From Anaerolineaceae bacterium (GTDB lineage Bacteria; Chloroflexota; Anaerolineae; JAAYZQ01), in assembly GCA_012514775.1 (NCBI GenBank), contig JAAYZQ010000447.1, positions 1-45,178 of the forward strand: 45,178 nucleotides of DNA, written 5' to 3'. Positions 14,979-23,610 of this stretch are shown one piece after another. A program made the translations under genes and the position numbers. Below the pieces are notes generated by a model. The model had not been told where the DNA came from, did no database searches, and saw only the letters and a list, made by a program, of their open reading frames with translations. Position 1 is the first letter of the stretch. Each line of letters begins with the position of its first letter.

Positions 14979-16061
14979 CTATACGTAGAGCTCGTCGAAG
15001 CGGCCCTCGCACGGCAGCCCGTGGCAGAAGAGCATTCGCCCCTCGCCAGGAACCAGGACCGCAGCCGCAATGCTCGCCACGTTGCGCTCAGCTCGCGGGT
15101 GACAACAGATGGAAGCCAGGGGCCCGTCGTGGGACGCGGCCAGCTCGCAGGCCAAGACGGTGTCGATACGGCCATAGGCGTCCGCCAGGGCGCGGCGGGC
15201 GTGGTCGTAGCGGCCCAGTGAATTCTCGCGGCCCTCGGGCTCCACGTCCGCATAGCAGCCGCGCATCTCGTCGCTGACAAAGTGATTGGTGTTGACCAGG
15301 ATGCCTTCCCGCGCCTCGAAGAGGCCGTAGCGAGTGTGCCCCCCCTCGAAGACGGCCAGGTGCCCGCGGACATCCGCCAGGATGAGATTGTTGCGGCCCA
15401 GTCTCGGCACCGAGCGCAAATAGTCCAGGGCCGACGACACATGGCAGTGCTCCTGGAGGAGGTGCAGCATCAGCGAAAAGGAGGGCAGGCCGGGGCCCAG
15501 GTCGCTGGAGTAGACGTGCGTGTCGGCCACGGCCAGGCCGGCCGCGTTCATGCCGGCGCAGTAGATCCCCGGGCTGCCCGCGCTGGTGATATACAGGTAG
15601 GGGAAGCCACCCTCGGGCTGCGCCCGGACGAGGACCTGCAGGGGTAGGTGGTCCAGGTCATAGTCCCGGTTCTTGGCCAGGATCACCCTGCCGCCTTTGG
15701 TGGCCGCGCCCGACGCCGCCCAGGAGGTGCAGCCCTGCCCGCCCGCCAGGCGCCGCACGCGCAGGTCGTCGCCCAGGTAAGAGATGAGGTCGTAGCGCAG
15801 CAGGGTCTCGTAGTCGATGGACAGGGCGTCGGCCTGGCCGCGGATCGTGGCCAACAACGTCGCGTCCAGTTCCTCCATCAGCGCTCGCGTGCCTGCCACC
15901 AGGACATCGAAGGCATCATCGGGCCCCTCGCCCTCCAGGCGGAGAAAGCGCGCATCCATGGCGGCCAGGATGTGGGGGCGAAGGTTGCGCGCCTGCTGGC
16001 CGTGCTGGTAGCCCATGGCGTAGGGACTTCCCCGCAGCGTGAGCGTCTGGTATTCTGGCAT
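14979..16061 (-). CDS. C45-family Ntn-hydrolase, paralogue 2
   Basis: 360 residues, with autocatalytic cleavage expected at Gly110-Cys111 (GQGCTSWAA) and the conserved LAKNRDYD, ITSAGSPGIYCAG and VNTNHFVS blocks. It is clearly paralogous to the protein at 536-1639: long stretches such as AGLAVADTHV and SALDYLRSVP are the same or nearly so. The two copies lie in different operons under different regulators (RpiR here, GntR there), suggesting related amide substrates. There is no signal peptide. The ATG at 16061 follows GGGAGAGG and lies 19 bases past the regulator stop. Activity (amidase versus acyltransferase) is not deducible. Confidence 0.85.
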   Translation of the reverse strand: MPEYQTLTLRGSPYAMGYQHGQQARNLRPHILAAMDARFLRLEGEGPDDAFDVLVAGTRALMEELDATLLATIRGQADALSIDYETLLRYDLISYLGDDLRVRRLAGGQGCTSWAASGAATKGGRVILAKNRDYDLDHLPLQVLVRAQPEGGFPYLYITSAGSPGIYCAGMNAAGLAVADTHVYSSDLGPGLPSFSLMLHLLQEHCHVSSALDYLRSVPRLGRNNLILADVRGHLAVFEGGHTRYGLFEAREGILVNTNHFVSDEMRGCYADVEPEGRENSLGRYDHARRALADAYGRIDTVLACELAASHDGPLASICCHPRAERNVASIAAAVLVPGEGRMLFCHGLPCEGRFDELYV

Positions 16062-16080
16062 CGGCCTCTCCCGAAGGCGA

Positions 16081-16947
16081 TCAGATCTGGCGGGCGGGCG
16101 CGCCCGTGTTCTGCCGGATGGCGCTGGCCACGCGAGCCATTCTGTCGCGGGACCTCTCTCGCGCCTGCAGGAGCATGGCCTCGTAGATGACGTCGACGAT
16201 GGCCAGTTGCGCGCTGCGCACCGTGGGCGAGTCGTAGCTGATGGCGGCGGCCAGGGAGGCGGTGCTGAGCACCAGGTCCGCCGCCCGGCCAACGGGTGAG
16301 CCTGGAAAGCTGGTCAGGGCCACGGTAGTCGCGCCCCCCTCCCGGGCCAGGGCGAGGGCCTGGGCCACCTGGCGCTGCATCCCGGTGTGCGAGATGGCAA
16401 TGCCGACGTCAGATGCGGTCAAGGCGGCTGCCGACATGACCTGCATCTGCGAATCGAGGAAAGCGTTGGCGTTCAGTCCAAGGTGCATGCACTTGAGGTG
16501 CAGCTCGCGGGCCGTGGTGCCCGCCCCGCCGGCCGCATAGAGATCCACTCGCCGGGCGTTCAGGAGCTTGTCGACGACCTGTTCCAGGACAGCGAGATCG
16601 AGGGAGCGTTGGATATCCTGGAGGGCCATGATGTTGGCCGCCAGGATCTTCTGGGCGATAGAGTCCAGGGTATCACCCGGCCGGGATTCGACGTAGACGA
16701 GGGTAGAAGGTCGGCTCCACTCGCGGGCGAGGGCAACCTTGAACTGGCGAAAGCCACCAAAGCCCAGCCTGCGGCAAAAGCGCGAGACGGTGGTGGTTCT
16801 CACCCCCGCGCGCCGGGCCAGCCCGACGATGGTCTCGTCTGCGGCTTCGTTGGGGTACCGCAGAACGTACTCCCCCAGCTTGCGCTCCTGCGCGGGCAAC
16901 GCCGGCAGCATGCTCTTGATCTGGAGCAACAGACCTGTGTCTTCCAT
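16081..16947 (-). CDS. RpiR/MurR-family transcriptional regulator (HTH-SIS)
   Basis: 288 residues. The N-terminal HTH (about 37-69) reads ETIVGLARRAGVRTTTVSRF, and a C-terminal SIS domain (about 125-255, VDLYAAGGAGTTARELHLK, GIAISHTGMQRQ, ALTSFPGSP) binds small ligands, in this family often phosphosugars or amino sugars. It leads an operon with C45, opine dehydrogenase and the B12 fusion, and is divergent from the transporter/MttB operon, so it probably controls both. The ATG at 16947 has GGAGG eight bases upstream. Confidence 0.93.
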   Translation of the reverse strand: MEDTGLLLQIKSMLPALPAQERKLGEYVLRYPNEAADETIVGLARRAGVRTTTVSRFCRRLGFGGFRQFKVALAREWSRPSTLVYVESRPGDTLDSIAQKILAANIMALQDIQRSLDLAVLEQVVDKLLNARRVDLYAAGGAGTTARELHLKCMHLGLNANAFLDSQMQVMSAAALTASDVGIAISHTGMQRQVAQALALAREGGATTVALTSFPGSPVGRAADLVLSTASLAAAISYDSPTVRSAQLAIVDVIYEAMLLQARERSRDRMARVASAIRQNTGAPARQI

Positions 16948-16967
16948 AGCCGGGTCCTCCCGCGCAC

Positions 16968-16996
16968 AGTATAGCAGAAATTATTTCCGTTGTCAA
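16968..16996 (-). promoter_or_regulatory. Promoter of the RpiR operon with palindrome inside the spacer
   Basis: On the minus strand TTGACA (16991-16996) and TATACT (16968-16973) are 17 bases apart. The perfect 11-bp palindrome GAAATTATTTC (16977-16987) fills the spacer, an ideal autorepression site for the RpiR protein made 20 bases downstream. Confidence 0.8.
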
Positions 16997-17012
16997 CCTA
17001 CGTGACGGAAAT
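16983..17012. promoter_or_regulatory. Candidate shared RpiR operator (ATTTCCG ... CGGAAAT)
   Basis: ATTTCCG (16983-16989) and CGGAAAT (17006-17012) are an inverted repeat with 16 bases between arms. They overlap the -35 of the leftward promoter. A third related half-site, GGAATTTC (17044-17051), lies between the -35 and -10 of the rightward promoter. The recurring element suits coordinated control of both divergent operons. Confidence 0.5.
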
Positions 17013-17033
17013 TTTAACCGCCGATCGCAGAAT

Positions 17034-17062
17034 TTGCGCGCCCGGAATTTCTGTGCTACAAT
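17034..17062 (+). promoter_or_regulatory. Promoter of the rightward transporter/MttB operon
   Basis: TTGCGC (17034-17039) and TACAAT (17057-17062) are separated by 17 bases. The -10 is good and the -35 weak. A leader of about 150 bases precedes the binding-protein ATG. Confidence 0.55.
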
Positions 17063-17221
17063 CAATGCGACGTGTTGGGAGGCCAGAGCATGGCCGGCGT
17101 GGCAGCAGACGCGCTGCTCGAATCAAGGTCTTGAGCAAAGGGGGTGAGAAGCCAGACAAGATATCTGCGTCACTCGATGGTTTTGTCAGCGTAGATGCGA
17201 AAACTGAAAAGGAGGGAAAGG

Positions 17222-18961
17222 ATGTCTACTGTCAAAAGGACCCTGCTTGCCGGTGTGTCCCTCGTGACACTGTTGGCTCTCCTGGCCGCCTGTGGCGCAA
17301 CACCCGCCCCGGTGGAAGAGAAAATCCAGGTTGTAAAAGAGACGGTCGTCGTGGCTGGCACATCGCAGGTGGTCGAAAAAGAAGTGACCACGGTTGTCCA
17401 GGAGACGGTGGAGAAGGTGGTTACCCCCACCCCCCTTCCCCAACGTGACGTCATCATTGTCGGGCTATCGGCAGCGCCCGATACTCTCGACCCGGCCGAT
17501 CACCGCAATCGCCAGTCGGAGACGGTGCTCCGCAACATGTTCGATGGGCTGGTCACCAGGGACAACGCCAGCGGCGTGCACCTGGAGCTTGCCGAGGATC
17601 TGAACTGGCTGGACGACACGACTCTGGAGGTCAAGTTGCGCCAGGGCGTCAAGTTCCACGATGGCGTCGAGATGACCGCTGACGACATAGTCTTTACCTT
17701 CGAGCGCATCATCAATGAAAACATGATTGAATATCCCGAGCCTCACACCTCACCACGCAAGGGACTCATCGCCCCGCTGGAGTCTATCGAGAAAACGGAC
17801 GATTACACCGTGCTCATGCATTTCAGCGCTGCCTGGCCGGTAGCCATGCAGATGCTGGTCCACCAGCAGATCGTTCCCAAGCACTACCTGGAAGAGGTGG
17901 GGACCGAGGGCTTTATCGCCCATCCCATCGGCAGCGGCCCCTTCAAGTTTGTATCGGCCAAGGGCCTGGACGAGATCGTCATGGAGCGCTTTGACGACTA
18001 CTATGGCGGTGCCCCCGACCTGGAGCCGGTCGGCCCGGCGTGCACCCGGCAAGCCGTCTTCAAGGTCATCCCCGAGTCGTCCACCCGCGTGGCGGCCCTC
18101 TTGGCCGGAGAGGTGGACATTATCCAGGGAGTCCCGTCCGAGATGCTGGACATCCTGGAGCAGACACCCGGCCTCCAGGTGGGCACGGCGCCCGGAACCC
18201 AGCCCAAGTGGATGGAGATGAACGTCAACAGCCCGCCCTTTGACGATGTGCGCGTCCGCCAGGCCATGAACTATGCCGTGGACAAGGACCTCATCATCGA
18301 GGCCATCTACGGGGGGCGCGCCGTGGCCCTGCCCGGGGCCCTGTCGCCCTACAACAACTTTGTCAACAGGAGCCTGAAGCCCCATGCCTACGACACCGAA
18401 AAGGCCCTTTCGCTGCTGGCCGAGGCGGGCTGGACCGATTCCAACGGCGACGGCACGCTGGACAAAGACGGGCAGAACCTGACGTTCACCATCGACACCA
18501 TCGAGGAATGGCGTCCCCTGTCCGAGGCCGTGGCTGCCCAGTTCCGGGCCATTGGCATTGACGCCGGCGTCCGCTTCTGGGAGTATGCCGTCGTGAAGCC
18601 CATGCTCCAGGAAGGCGAGCGCCAGGCCTACCTGGACGACTGGGGCGACTCGGCCTTTGATCCGGTGGGACACTTCGAGGCCAAGTGGCACGGCTTCATC
18701 GACTCGACCTACGGCCGCGGCAACTTTTCCACCTACAACAACGAGCGGGTCAACGAGCTGATCAAGCTGGGCGAAGTGACCGTCGACGTAGAGGAACGGC
18801 AGTTGATGTACGACGAGGCCCAGCAGATCGTCTACGACGAGTGCCCGGCCGTCTTCTTGATCCTGCCCGAGGAGGCCGAGGCGGCGCGCGCCGATCTCGT
18901 GAACTGGAAGCCAGCTTCCGACAGCCGCATCAACCTGCACGACGTATGCATCGCGCCGTAA
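17222..18961 (+). CDS. Peptide/opine-type solute-binding lipoprotein (SBP_bac_5 family)
   Basis: 579 residues. The lipoprotein signal ends in LLALLAACGA (lipidated Cys24). A repetitive VVKETVVVAGTSQVVEKEV-type tether precedes the binding fold, which has PDTLDPADHRNRQ, VKLRQGVKFHDGVEMTADD and RQAMNYAVDKDLI. It is similar in design to the lipoprotein at 7188-8894 but clearly a different protein. The ATG at 17222 is preferred over one 27 bases upstream because GGAGG precedes it and the signal peptide starts there. First gene of the rightward operon, it delivers ligand to the permease pair downstream. Confidence 0.92.
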   Translation: MSTVKRTLLAGVSLVTLLALLAACGATPAPVEEKIQVVKETVVVAGTSQVVEKEVTTVVQETVEKVVTPTPLPQRDVIIVGLSAAPDTLDPADHRNRQSETVLRNMFDGLVTRDNASGVHLELAEDLNWLDDTTLEVKLRQGVKFHDGVEMTADDIVFTFERIINENMIEYPEPHTSPRKGLIAPLESIEKTDDYTVLMHFSAAWPVAMQMLVHQQIVPKHYLEEVGTEGFIAHPIGSGPFKFVSAKGLDEIVMERFDDYYGGAPDLEPVGPACTRQAVFKVIPESSTRVAALLAGEVDIIQGVPSEMLDILEQTPGLQVGTAPGTQPKWMEMNVNSPPFDDVRVRQAMNYAVDKDLIIEAIYGGRAVALPGALSPYNNFVNRSLKPHAYDTEKALSLLAEAGWTDSNGDGTLDKDGQNLTFTIDTIEEWRPLSEAVAAQFRAIGIDAGVRFWEYAVVKPMLQEGERQAYLDDWGDSAFDPVGHFEAKWHGFIDSTYGRGNFSTYNNERVNELIKLGEVTVDVEERQLMYDEAQQIVYDECPAVFLILPEEAEAARADLVNWKPASDSRINLHDVCIAP

Positions 18962-18974
18962 CGACGACCTGAAT

Positions 18975-19010
18975 GCGTGATGCGTGGCAGCCGGCTGCCA
19001 CGCATCACGC
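18975..19010 (+). other. Perfect 36-bp palindrome between binding-protein and permease genes
   Basis: Positions 18975-18992 are exactly the reverse complement of 18993-19010: 18 base pairs with no mismatch and no spacer. It starts 13 bases after the binding-protein stop and has no T-run. In RNA it would form a very stable hairpin. A role in mRNA 3'-end protection or partial attenuation is likely, as for intercistronic elements in other binding-protein operons. Confidence 0.85.
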
Positions 19011-19033
19011 CCAATCTGCAGGGAGGGCCGAGG

Positions 19034-20044
19034 GTGAGGATCGTCAAGGTTTTGGAGCGGGTGCTGGTGACGGTGCCCATCATGTTCGGCGTGGCGGTGG
19101 TGGTCTTTCTCTTCATGCGGCTGACCCCCGGCGACCCGGTGGACATCATGATGGGCCAGGGCGGATCCGTGTCGGCCGGCGAGATGGAACAACTGCGCAG
19201 TGAGTTTCACCTGGACGAGCCGCTGCACATCCAGCTCTGGCTGTTTCTCAAGGATGCCGTTCGGGGCGATCTGGGCTATTCCTACACGCAAAAGCGACCG
19301 GTGAGCGAGCTCATCGCCGAGCGGCTGCCGGCGACCATCGAGCTGGCGCTGGGCTCCCTCCTCTTCTCGCTCCTCGTCGCCATTCCCATCGGCATCCTGT
19401 CCGCGGTCCGGCAGCACTCCCTCCTCGATCAGTTCAGCATGGCCGGCGCGTTTCTGGGCACCTCCATGCCTCCTTTCTGGCTGGGCATCATCCTCATCCT
19501 GTTCTTTGCCGTGCGCCTCAACTGGCTGCCCGTCCAGGGCCGGCTCGACTTTGGCACCCCCCTGGAATACCGCACCGGATTTTACGTCATCGACAGCCTC
19601 TTGGGGCACAACTGGCCGGCGCTGGCCAGCAGCGTCAAACACCTGATCTTGCCCTCGGTGTGCCTGGGAGCGGCGGTGGCCGCCGTGGTGGCCCGGGTGC
19701 TGCGCTCGAGCATGGTCGAGATCCTGCGCCAGGATTATGTCGTGTTGGCCCGCGCCAAGGGGCAGAGCGAGTTCCTGGTGGTCATGAAGCACGCTCTGCG
19801 CAACGCCCTCATACCCACGGTGACCGTCGTGGGGCTGCAGATCGGCACGCTGCTGGGCGGCAACATGATCGTGGAGACGGTCTTTAGCTGGCCCGGCCTT
19901 GGGCGCCTCGTGGTCGATGCCATTTTCCGGCGTGACTTTCCCCTGGTCCAGGGTGCGGTCATGGTCTATGCCTTTACCTTTGTCATCGCCAACCTCGTCG
20001 TCGACATGCTCTACACGTACCTGAACCCAAAGATCGAGCTATAG
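19034..20044 (+). CDS. Dpp/Opp-type ABC transporter permease (DppB-like)
   Basis: 336 residues and six spans, beginning VLERVLVTVPIMFGVAVVVF then RLTPGDPVD. The EAA loop lies near residue 234 (YVVLARAKGQSEFLVVMKHA) and the end is DMLYTYLNPKIEL. I place the start at GTG 19034, after a GGGAGGG box; an earlier in-frame GTG at 18977 falls inside the palindrome and would add a non-family N-terminus. It forms the channel with the DppC-like protein next in the operon. Confidence 0.92.
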   Translation: MRIVKVLERVLVTVPIMFGVAVVVFLFMRLTPGDPVDIMMGQGGSVSAGEMEQLRSEFHLDEPLHIQLWLFLKDAVRGDLGYSYTQKRPVSELIAERLPATIELALGSLLFSLLVAIPIGILSAVRQHSLLDQFSMAGAFLGTSMPPFWLGIILILFFAVRLNWLPVQGRLDFGTPLEYRTGFYVIDSLLGHNWPALASSVKHLILPSVCLGAAVAAVVARVLRSSMVEILRQDYVVLARAKGQSEFLVVMKHALRNALIPTVTVVGLQIGTLLGGNMIVETVFSWPGLGRLVVDAIFRRDFPLVQGAVMVYAFTFVIANLVVDMLYTYLNPKIEL

Positions 20045-20099
20045 CGAGGCGTACACGGGAACGCCGTCCGCTGGGGAGCGGGCACCACGGAGGAAGAGG

Positions 20100-21035
20100 A
20101 TGGGAGTGACGACATCGACGCCGAACGTCCTGGCCCGGCAGGCATACGCCTGGCGCATCCGGCTGCGCTTGATGGCGGCCAACGCGCGAGAATTCTGGAT
20201 TCAGTTGCGCGGCCGGCCCCTGGCCCTCCTGGGCGGAATCGTGGTCGTCACCTATATCCTGGCGGCCATCTCGGCCGAGCAGATCTCACCCCACGACCCC
20301 ACCATGGGCGACCTGCGCATGCGTCTCACGCCCCCCGCCTGGGCGGAGGGGGGTGACCCGGCCTACCTCCTCGGCACGGACGAGCAGGGTCGCGACATCC
20401 TGAGCCGCATCATCTTTGGCTCCCGCGTTTCGCTGCTGGTAGGAATCCTGTCGGTGGGCATCTCGGTGATCATCGGCCTCATCACGGGCGCGTCGGCCGG
20501 CTACTATCGGGGCGTGGTGGACCAGATCCAGTCGCGCTTTGCCGACCTCCTCCTGGCCTTTCCCCACCTGATCTTTGCCATAGGCATGATGGCCTTTTTG
20601 GGGCCGGGATTCTGGAACCTGATCATGGCCCTGACGTTCAAGGGCTGGGTCGAGTTCTACCGCCTGGTGCGCGGCGAGATGTTTGCCGAAAAGCCCAAGG
20701 AGTACGTCGAGGCGGCCAAGGTGATGGGCCAATCTCATGTGACCATCATCGCCAGCGAGATCCTGCCGAACATCGTCCAGTCGGTCTTTGTCCTGGGCAC
20801 GCTGCGCATGGGGTTCATGATCATCATGGAGGCCAGCCTCAGCTTTCTGGGCCTTGGCATCCAGCCGCCGACGCCGGCCTGGGGGTCCATGGTCGCCTCG
20901 GGCCGGGACTATATGCTCACCGCCTGGTGGGTGTCGACCATCCCCGGCATCGCCATCCTGATCCTGGTGCTGTCCATCAACCTGTTCGGCGAGGGATTGC
21001 GCGACATCCTCGACCCGCGGCTCAAGGTAGAGTAG
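20100..21035 (+). CDS. Dpp/Opp-type ABC transporter permease (DppC-like)
   Basis: 311 residues. LGTDEQGRDILSRIIFGSRVSL is the DppC signature, followed by the membrane core, the EAA loop near residue 200 (YVEAAKVMGQSH) and SLSFLGLGIQPPTPAWG. The ATG at 20100 is preceded by GGAGGAAGAGG. It lies 55 bases after the DppB-like gene and 10 bases before the methyltransferase gene, in one transcription unit. Confidence 0.93.
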   Translation: MGVTTSTPNVLARQAYAWRIRLRLMAANAREFWIQLRGRPLALLGGIVVVTYILAAISAEQISPHDPTMGDLRMRLTPPAWAEGGDPAYLLGTDEQGRDILSRIIFGSRVSLLVGILSVGISVIIGLITGASAGYYRGVVDQIQSRFADLLLAFPHLIFAIGMMAFLGPGFWNLIMALTFKGWVEFYRLVRGEMFAEKPKEYVEAAKVMGQSHVTIIASEILPNIVQSVFVLGTLRMGFMIIMEASLSFLGLGIQPPTPAWGSMVASGRDYMLTAWWVSTIPGIAILILVLSINLFGEGLRDILDPRLKVE

Positions 21036-21045
21036 GAGGCGAACC

Positions 21046-22500
21046 ATGACCGGTTTCCCACGCACCGGGTTGAGAGGCGGTCCCTTGCAGAACCTATCCG
21101 CCATCGACGTCGAGGGCATCCACCAGGGCGCCCTCCAGGTTCTGGAAAAGACGGGCATTGCCGTCCACGACAAGCAGATGCTGCGCCTGCTGGCCGGCGC
21201 CGGCTGCCCGGTGCAGCAGGACGAATTTCGTGCCTTCCTGCCCGTAGCCATCGTGGAGGCGGCGGTGAGCCAGGCGCCCCGCGTGGTCACCCTCTACGAC
21301 CGCCTCGGGCAGCCGATCATGGCCCTGGGCCACGGGCCGCTGCACGTCCGCGTTTCCAGCGGCGCCACGGGCATGCTGGACCCGGACGACGGCCGGCGCC
21401 GGCCGCCGACCTGCCAGGATGCCGCCAACGTCGCCCGGCTCGCCGACGCCCTGCCCAACGTCCAGGGCGGGAGCACCATGGCCGTCCAGCCGGCCGAGCT
21501 GCCCGTGACGGCCGTGGACGTCCTGGCGACGCGGCTGGCCCTGGCCAACACGACCAAGCCCTTGGGCTACGTCTGCCTCAACGAGCGGCTCATCGAGGCG
21601 GTCATTGCCATGGCGGCCGCCGTCGCCGGCGGCGAAGAGGCCCTGCGCTGCCGGCCCTTTCTCAGCGCACTGGCCGAGTCCACCTCACCGCTGCAACTGG
21701 TCGCCAGCCAGATGGCGGTCCTGCGGGCCTTTGGCTCCCGGGGCCTGCCGCTGTCGATCCACGCTCACCCCATGGCCGGTTTCACGGCGCCCGTGACCCT
21801 GGCCGGCATCCTGGCCATCACCCACGCCGAGGTCCTGGCCCTGGCGACCCTCGCCCAGTTGGTGCGGCCAGGCACGCCGCTCATCTATGGCATGTCATCG
21901 TCGGTGCCCAACATGCGCAGCGGCGCCAACCTGTCGGGCGCGGTCGAGATCGGGATGATGGGCACGGCCCTGGCCCAGCTCGCCCGGCGCTGCGGGCTGC
22001 CCTGCGTCCTGAGCAGCGGCACCGATGCCCACCACCCGGGCGCCCAGAGCATCCTGGAGCGGCTCATGACGCTGCTGCCCCCGGCGTTGGCCGGCGTCGA
22101 CCTGATCAACCTGACGACCCTGGATACCAAGATGAGCTTTAGCCTGGAGCAGCTCGTCCTGGACGACATGGTGCTCGGGCTCGTGGCCCGCTACCTGCGG
22201 GGCATCGCCGTGGACGACGAGGCGCTGGCCCTGGACATCATCGACGAGCTGGGGCCCGGCGGCGGCTATGCGACGGCCGGCCACACCGTGCGCCATTTTC
22301 GGAGCGAGCTCCACGTGCCCGGACTCCTGGAGCGCGGCCCGCGGGCTGCCTGGGAGGCGGCCGGCGCGCACGACTTGCGCGAGGGCGCGCGGGCCCTGGC
22401 GCGCCGCATCCTGGCCGAGCATCGGCCCACGCCCCTGGCCGACGGCGTGGCCGCCACCCTGGACGATATCGTGGCCGAGGTGGAGAGGGATGGTTCGTAG
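21046..22500 (+). CDS. MttB-superfamily (trimethylamine methyltransferase-like) protein
   Basis: 484 residues matching the MttB family, whose members move a methyl group from a methylated or quaternary amine to a corrinoid protein. Recognisable parts are ISAI-type N-terminus, VLEKTGIAV, the RVSSGATGMLDPDDGRRRPPT block, and SSSVPNMRSGANLSGAVE. The frame contains no in-frame amber codon, so it is of the non-pyrrolysine type, whose known members use betaines and related N-methyl compounds. No separate corrinoid protein gene is adjacent. It sits between permease and ATPase genes in the transporter operon (AGGAGG just ahead of the ATG), so its substrate is presumably the imported compound. Exact substrate unknown. 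Confidence 0.85.
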   Translation: MTGFPRTGLRGGPLQNLSAIDVEGIHQGALQVLEKTGIAVHDKQMLRLLAGAGCPVQQDEFRAFLPVAIVEAAVSQAPRVVTLYDRLGQPIMALGHGPLHVRVSSGATGMLDPDDGRRRPPTCQDAANVARLADALPNVQGGSTMAVQPAELPVTAVDVLATRLALANTTKPLGYVCLNERLIEAVIAMAAAVAGGEEALRCRPFLSALAESTSPLQLVASQMAVLRAFGSRGLPLSIHAHPMAGFTAPVTLAGILAITHAEVLALATLAQLVRPGTPLIYGMSSSVPNMRSGANLSGAVEIGMMGTALAQLARRCGLPCVLSSGTDAHHPGAQSILERLMTLLPPALAGVDLINLTTLDTKMSFSLEQLVLDDMVLGLVARYLRGIAVDDEALALDIIDELGPGGGYATAGHTVRHFRSELHVPGLLERGPRAAWEAAGAHDLREGARALARRILAEHRPTPLADGVAATLDDIVAEVERDGS

Positions 22501-22565
22501 AGCGAGTGCCCGCTGCGAGCCCGCAACATCATTGTCAGAGTCGCTGGATGCTGGAGGTGCCTTCT

Positions 22566-23594
22566 GTGACGAACGGGAACGGTGAGAAGACGGTGCTGCT
22601 GGAACTGAAGGACCTGACCACGGTCTTTCCCACGCGCCGCGGGCTGGTGCATGCCGTGGACGGCCTCAGCTTCCATCTTCACCAGGGGGAGCGGCTGGGG
22701 ATCGTGGGCGAGTCGGGCTCGGGCAAGAGCGTCACCTTGCTGTCCATCCTGCGGCTCGTGCCCCCGCCGGGCGAGATCGTCAAGGGCGAGGTGTTCTTTC
22801 GCGGCGAAAACCTGGGCCATCGCTCTCCGCGGGAGATGCGCGAGCTGCGCGGCAAAGAGATTGCCATGATCTTTCAGGATCCCATGACGACTCTCAACCC
22901 GGCCTTTCGAGTGGGCGACCAGATCCAGGAATCGCTGCGGATCCACCACATCGTCAACTCGGGCCGGGGAGGGTCGCCGCGGCTGCTGGGCAGGGGGCGG
23001 CGGCGCGCCGAAAGGGAGCGCGTGTACGAGGCCATGGCCAACGTGGGCATCCCGGTGCCGCCGGAGAACGCCCGCCGCTATCCCCACCAGTTCAGCGGCG
23101 GCATGCAGCAGCGGGCCCTCACGGCCATCGCCCTGGCGTGCGAGCCCCAGGTCCTCCTGGCCGACGAGCCGACCACGGCCCTCGACGTCACCATCCAGGC
23201 CCAGATCATCGCCCTCCTGGAAACCATCAACGACAGGCTCGGCACGGCCGTCGTGCTGGTCACCCACAACCTGGGGCTGGTGGCCGAGTTCTGCGAGAGG
23301 ATCGTGGTCATGTATGCCGGGCAGCTCGTGGAACAGGGCACCACGGAGCAGGTCATCGACACGCCCATGCACCCCTACACGCGCGGGCTCCTCGCCTGCC
23401 TGCCCAAGATCCGGGCACGCCGGACCAAGATCCTGCCCATCCCGGGGCTGGTGCCGGATCTAGCGTTCCTGCCGCCGGGCTGCGCCTTTTCTCCGCGGTG
23501 CGCCGAGGCCATGTCCCACTGTTCGGAGGTCGAGGCCGTGCCGCTCCGGTCTCTGCCCGACGGCCGGCAAGTTCGCTGCCTGCTTTATGAGTGA
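22566..23594 (+). CDS. Dpp/Opp-type ABC transporter ATPase (DppD-like)
   Basis: 342 residues. Walker A GESGSGKS at residues 48-55, signature FSGGMQQR near 176, Walker B LLADEPTTALD near 195, H-loop VTHNLG, and a C-terminal oligopeptide-transporter cysteine block (GCAFSPRC...HC) that may hold an Fe-S cluster. The GTG at 22566 is chosen because GGAGG lies eight bases upstream; an ATG at 22548 in frame lacks such a box. It pairs with the DppF-like ATPase downstream and could also energise the ATPase-less transporter encoded at 5.1-8.9 kb. Confidence 0.92.
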   Translation: MTNGNGEKTVLLELKDLTTVFPTRRGLVHAVDGLSFHLHQGERLGIVGESGSGKSVTLLSILRLVPPPGEIVKGEVFFRGENLGHRSPREMRELRGKEIAMIFQDPMTTLNPAFRVGDQIQESLRIHHIVNSGRGGSPRLLGRGRRRAERERVYEAMANVGIPVPPENARRYPHQFSGGMQQRALTAIALACEPQVLLADEPTTALDVTIQAQIIALLETINDRLGTAVVLVTHNLGLVAEFCERIVVMYAGQLVEQGTTEQVIDTPMHPYTRGLLACLPKIRARRTKILPIPGLVPDLAFLPPGCAFSPRCAEAMSHCSEVEAVPLRSLPDGRQVRCLLYE

Positions 23595-23610
23595 ATCGAG
23601 GAGGGCCAGG

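Noticed and set aside
17750..19792. 680-codon minus-strand frame across the binding-protein and permease genes
   Set aside because: It spans two well-supported plus-strand genes and their intergenic palindrome; no family resemblance.
21046..22500. Pyrrolysine-type MttB
   Set aside because: The gene is a closed frame without an internal TAG and ends at its own TAG in the expected place, so there is no sign of pyrrolysine.
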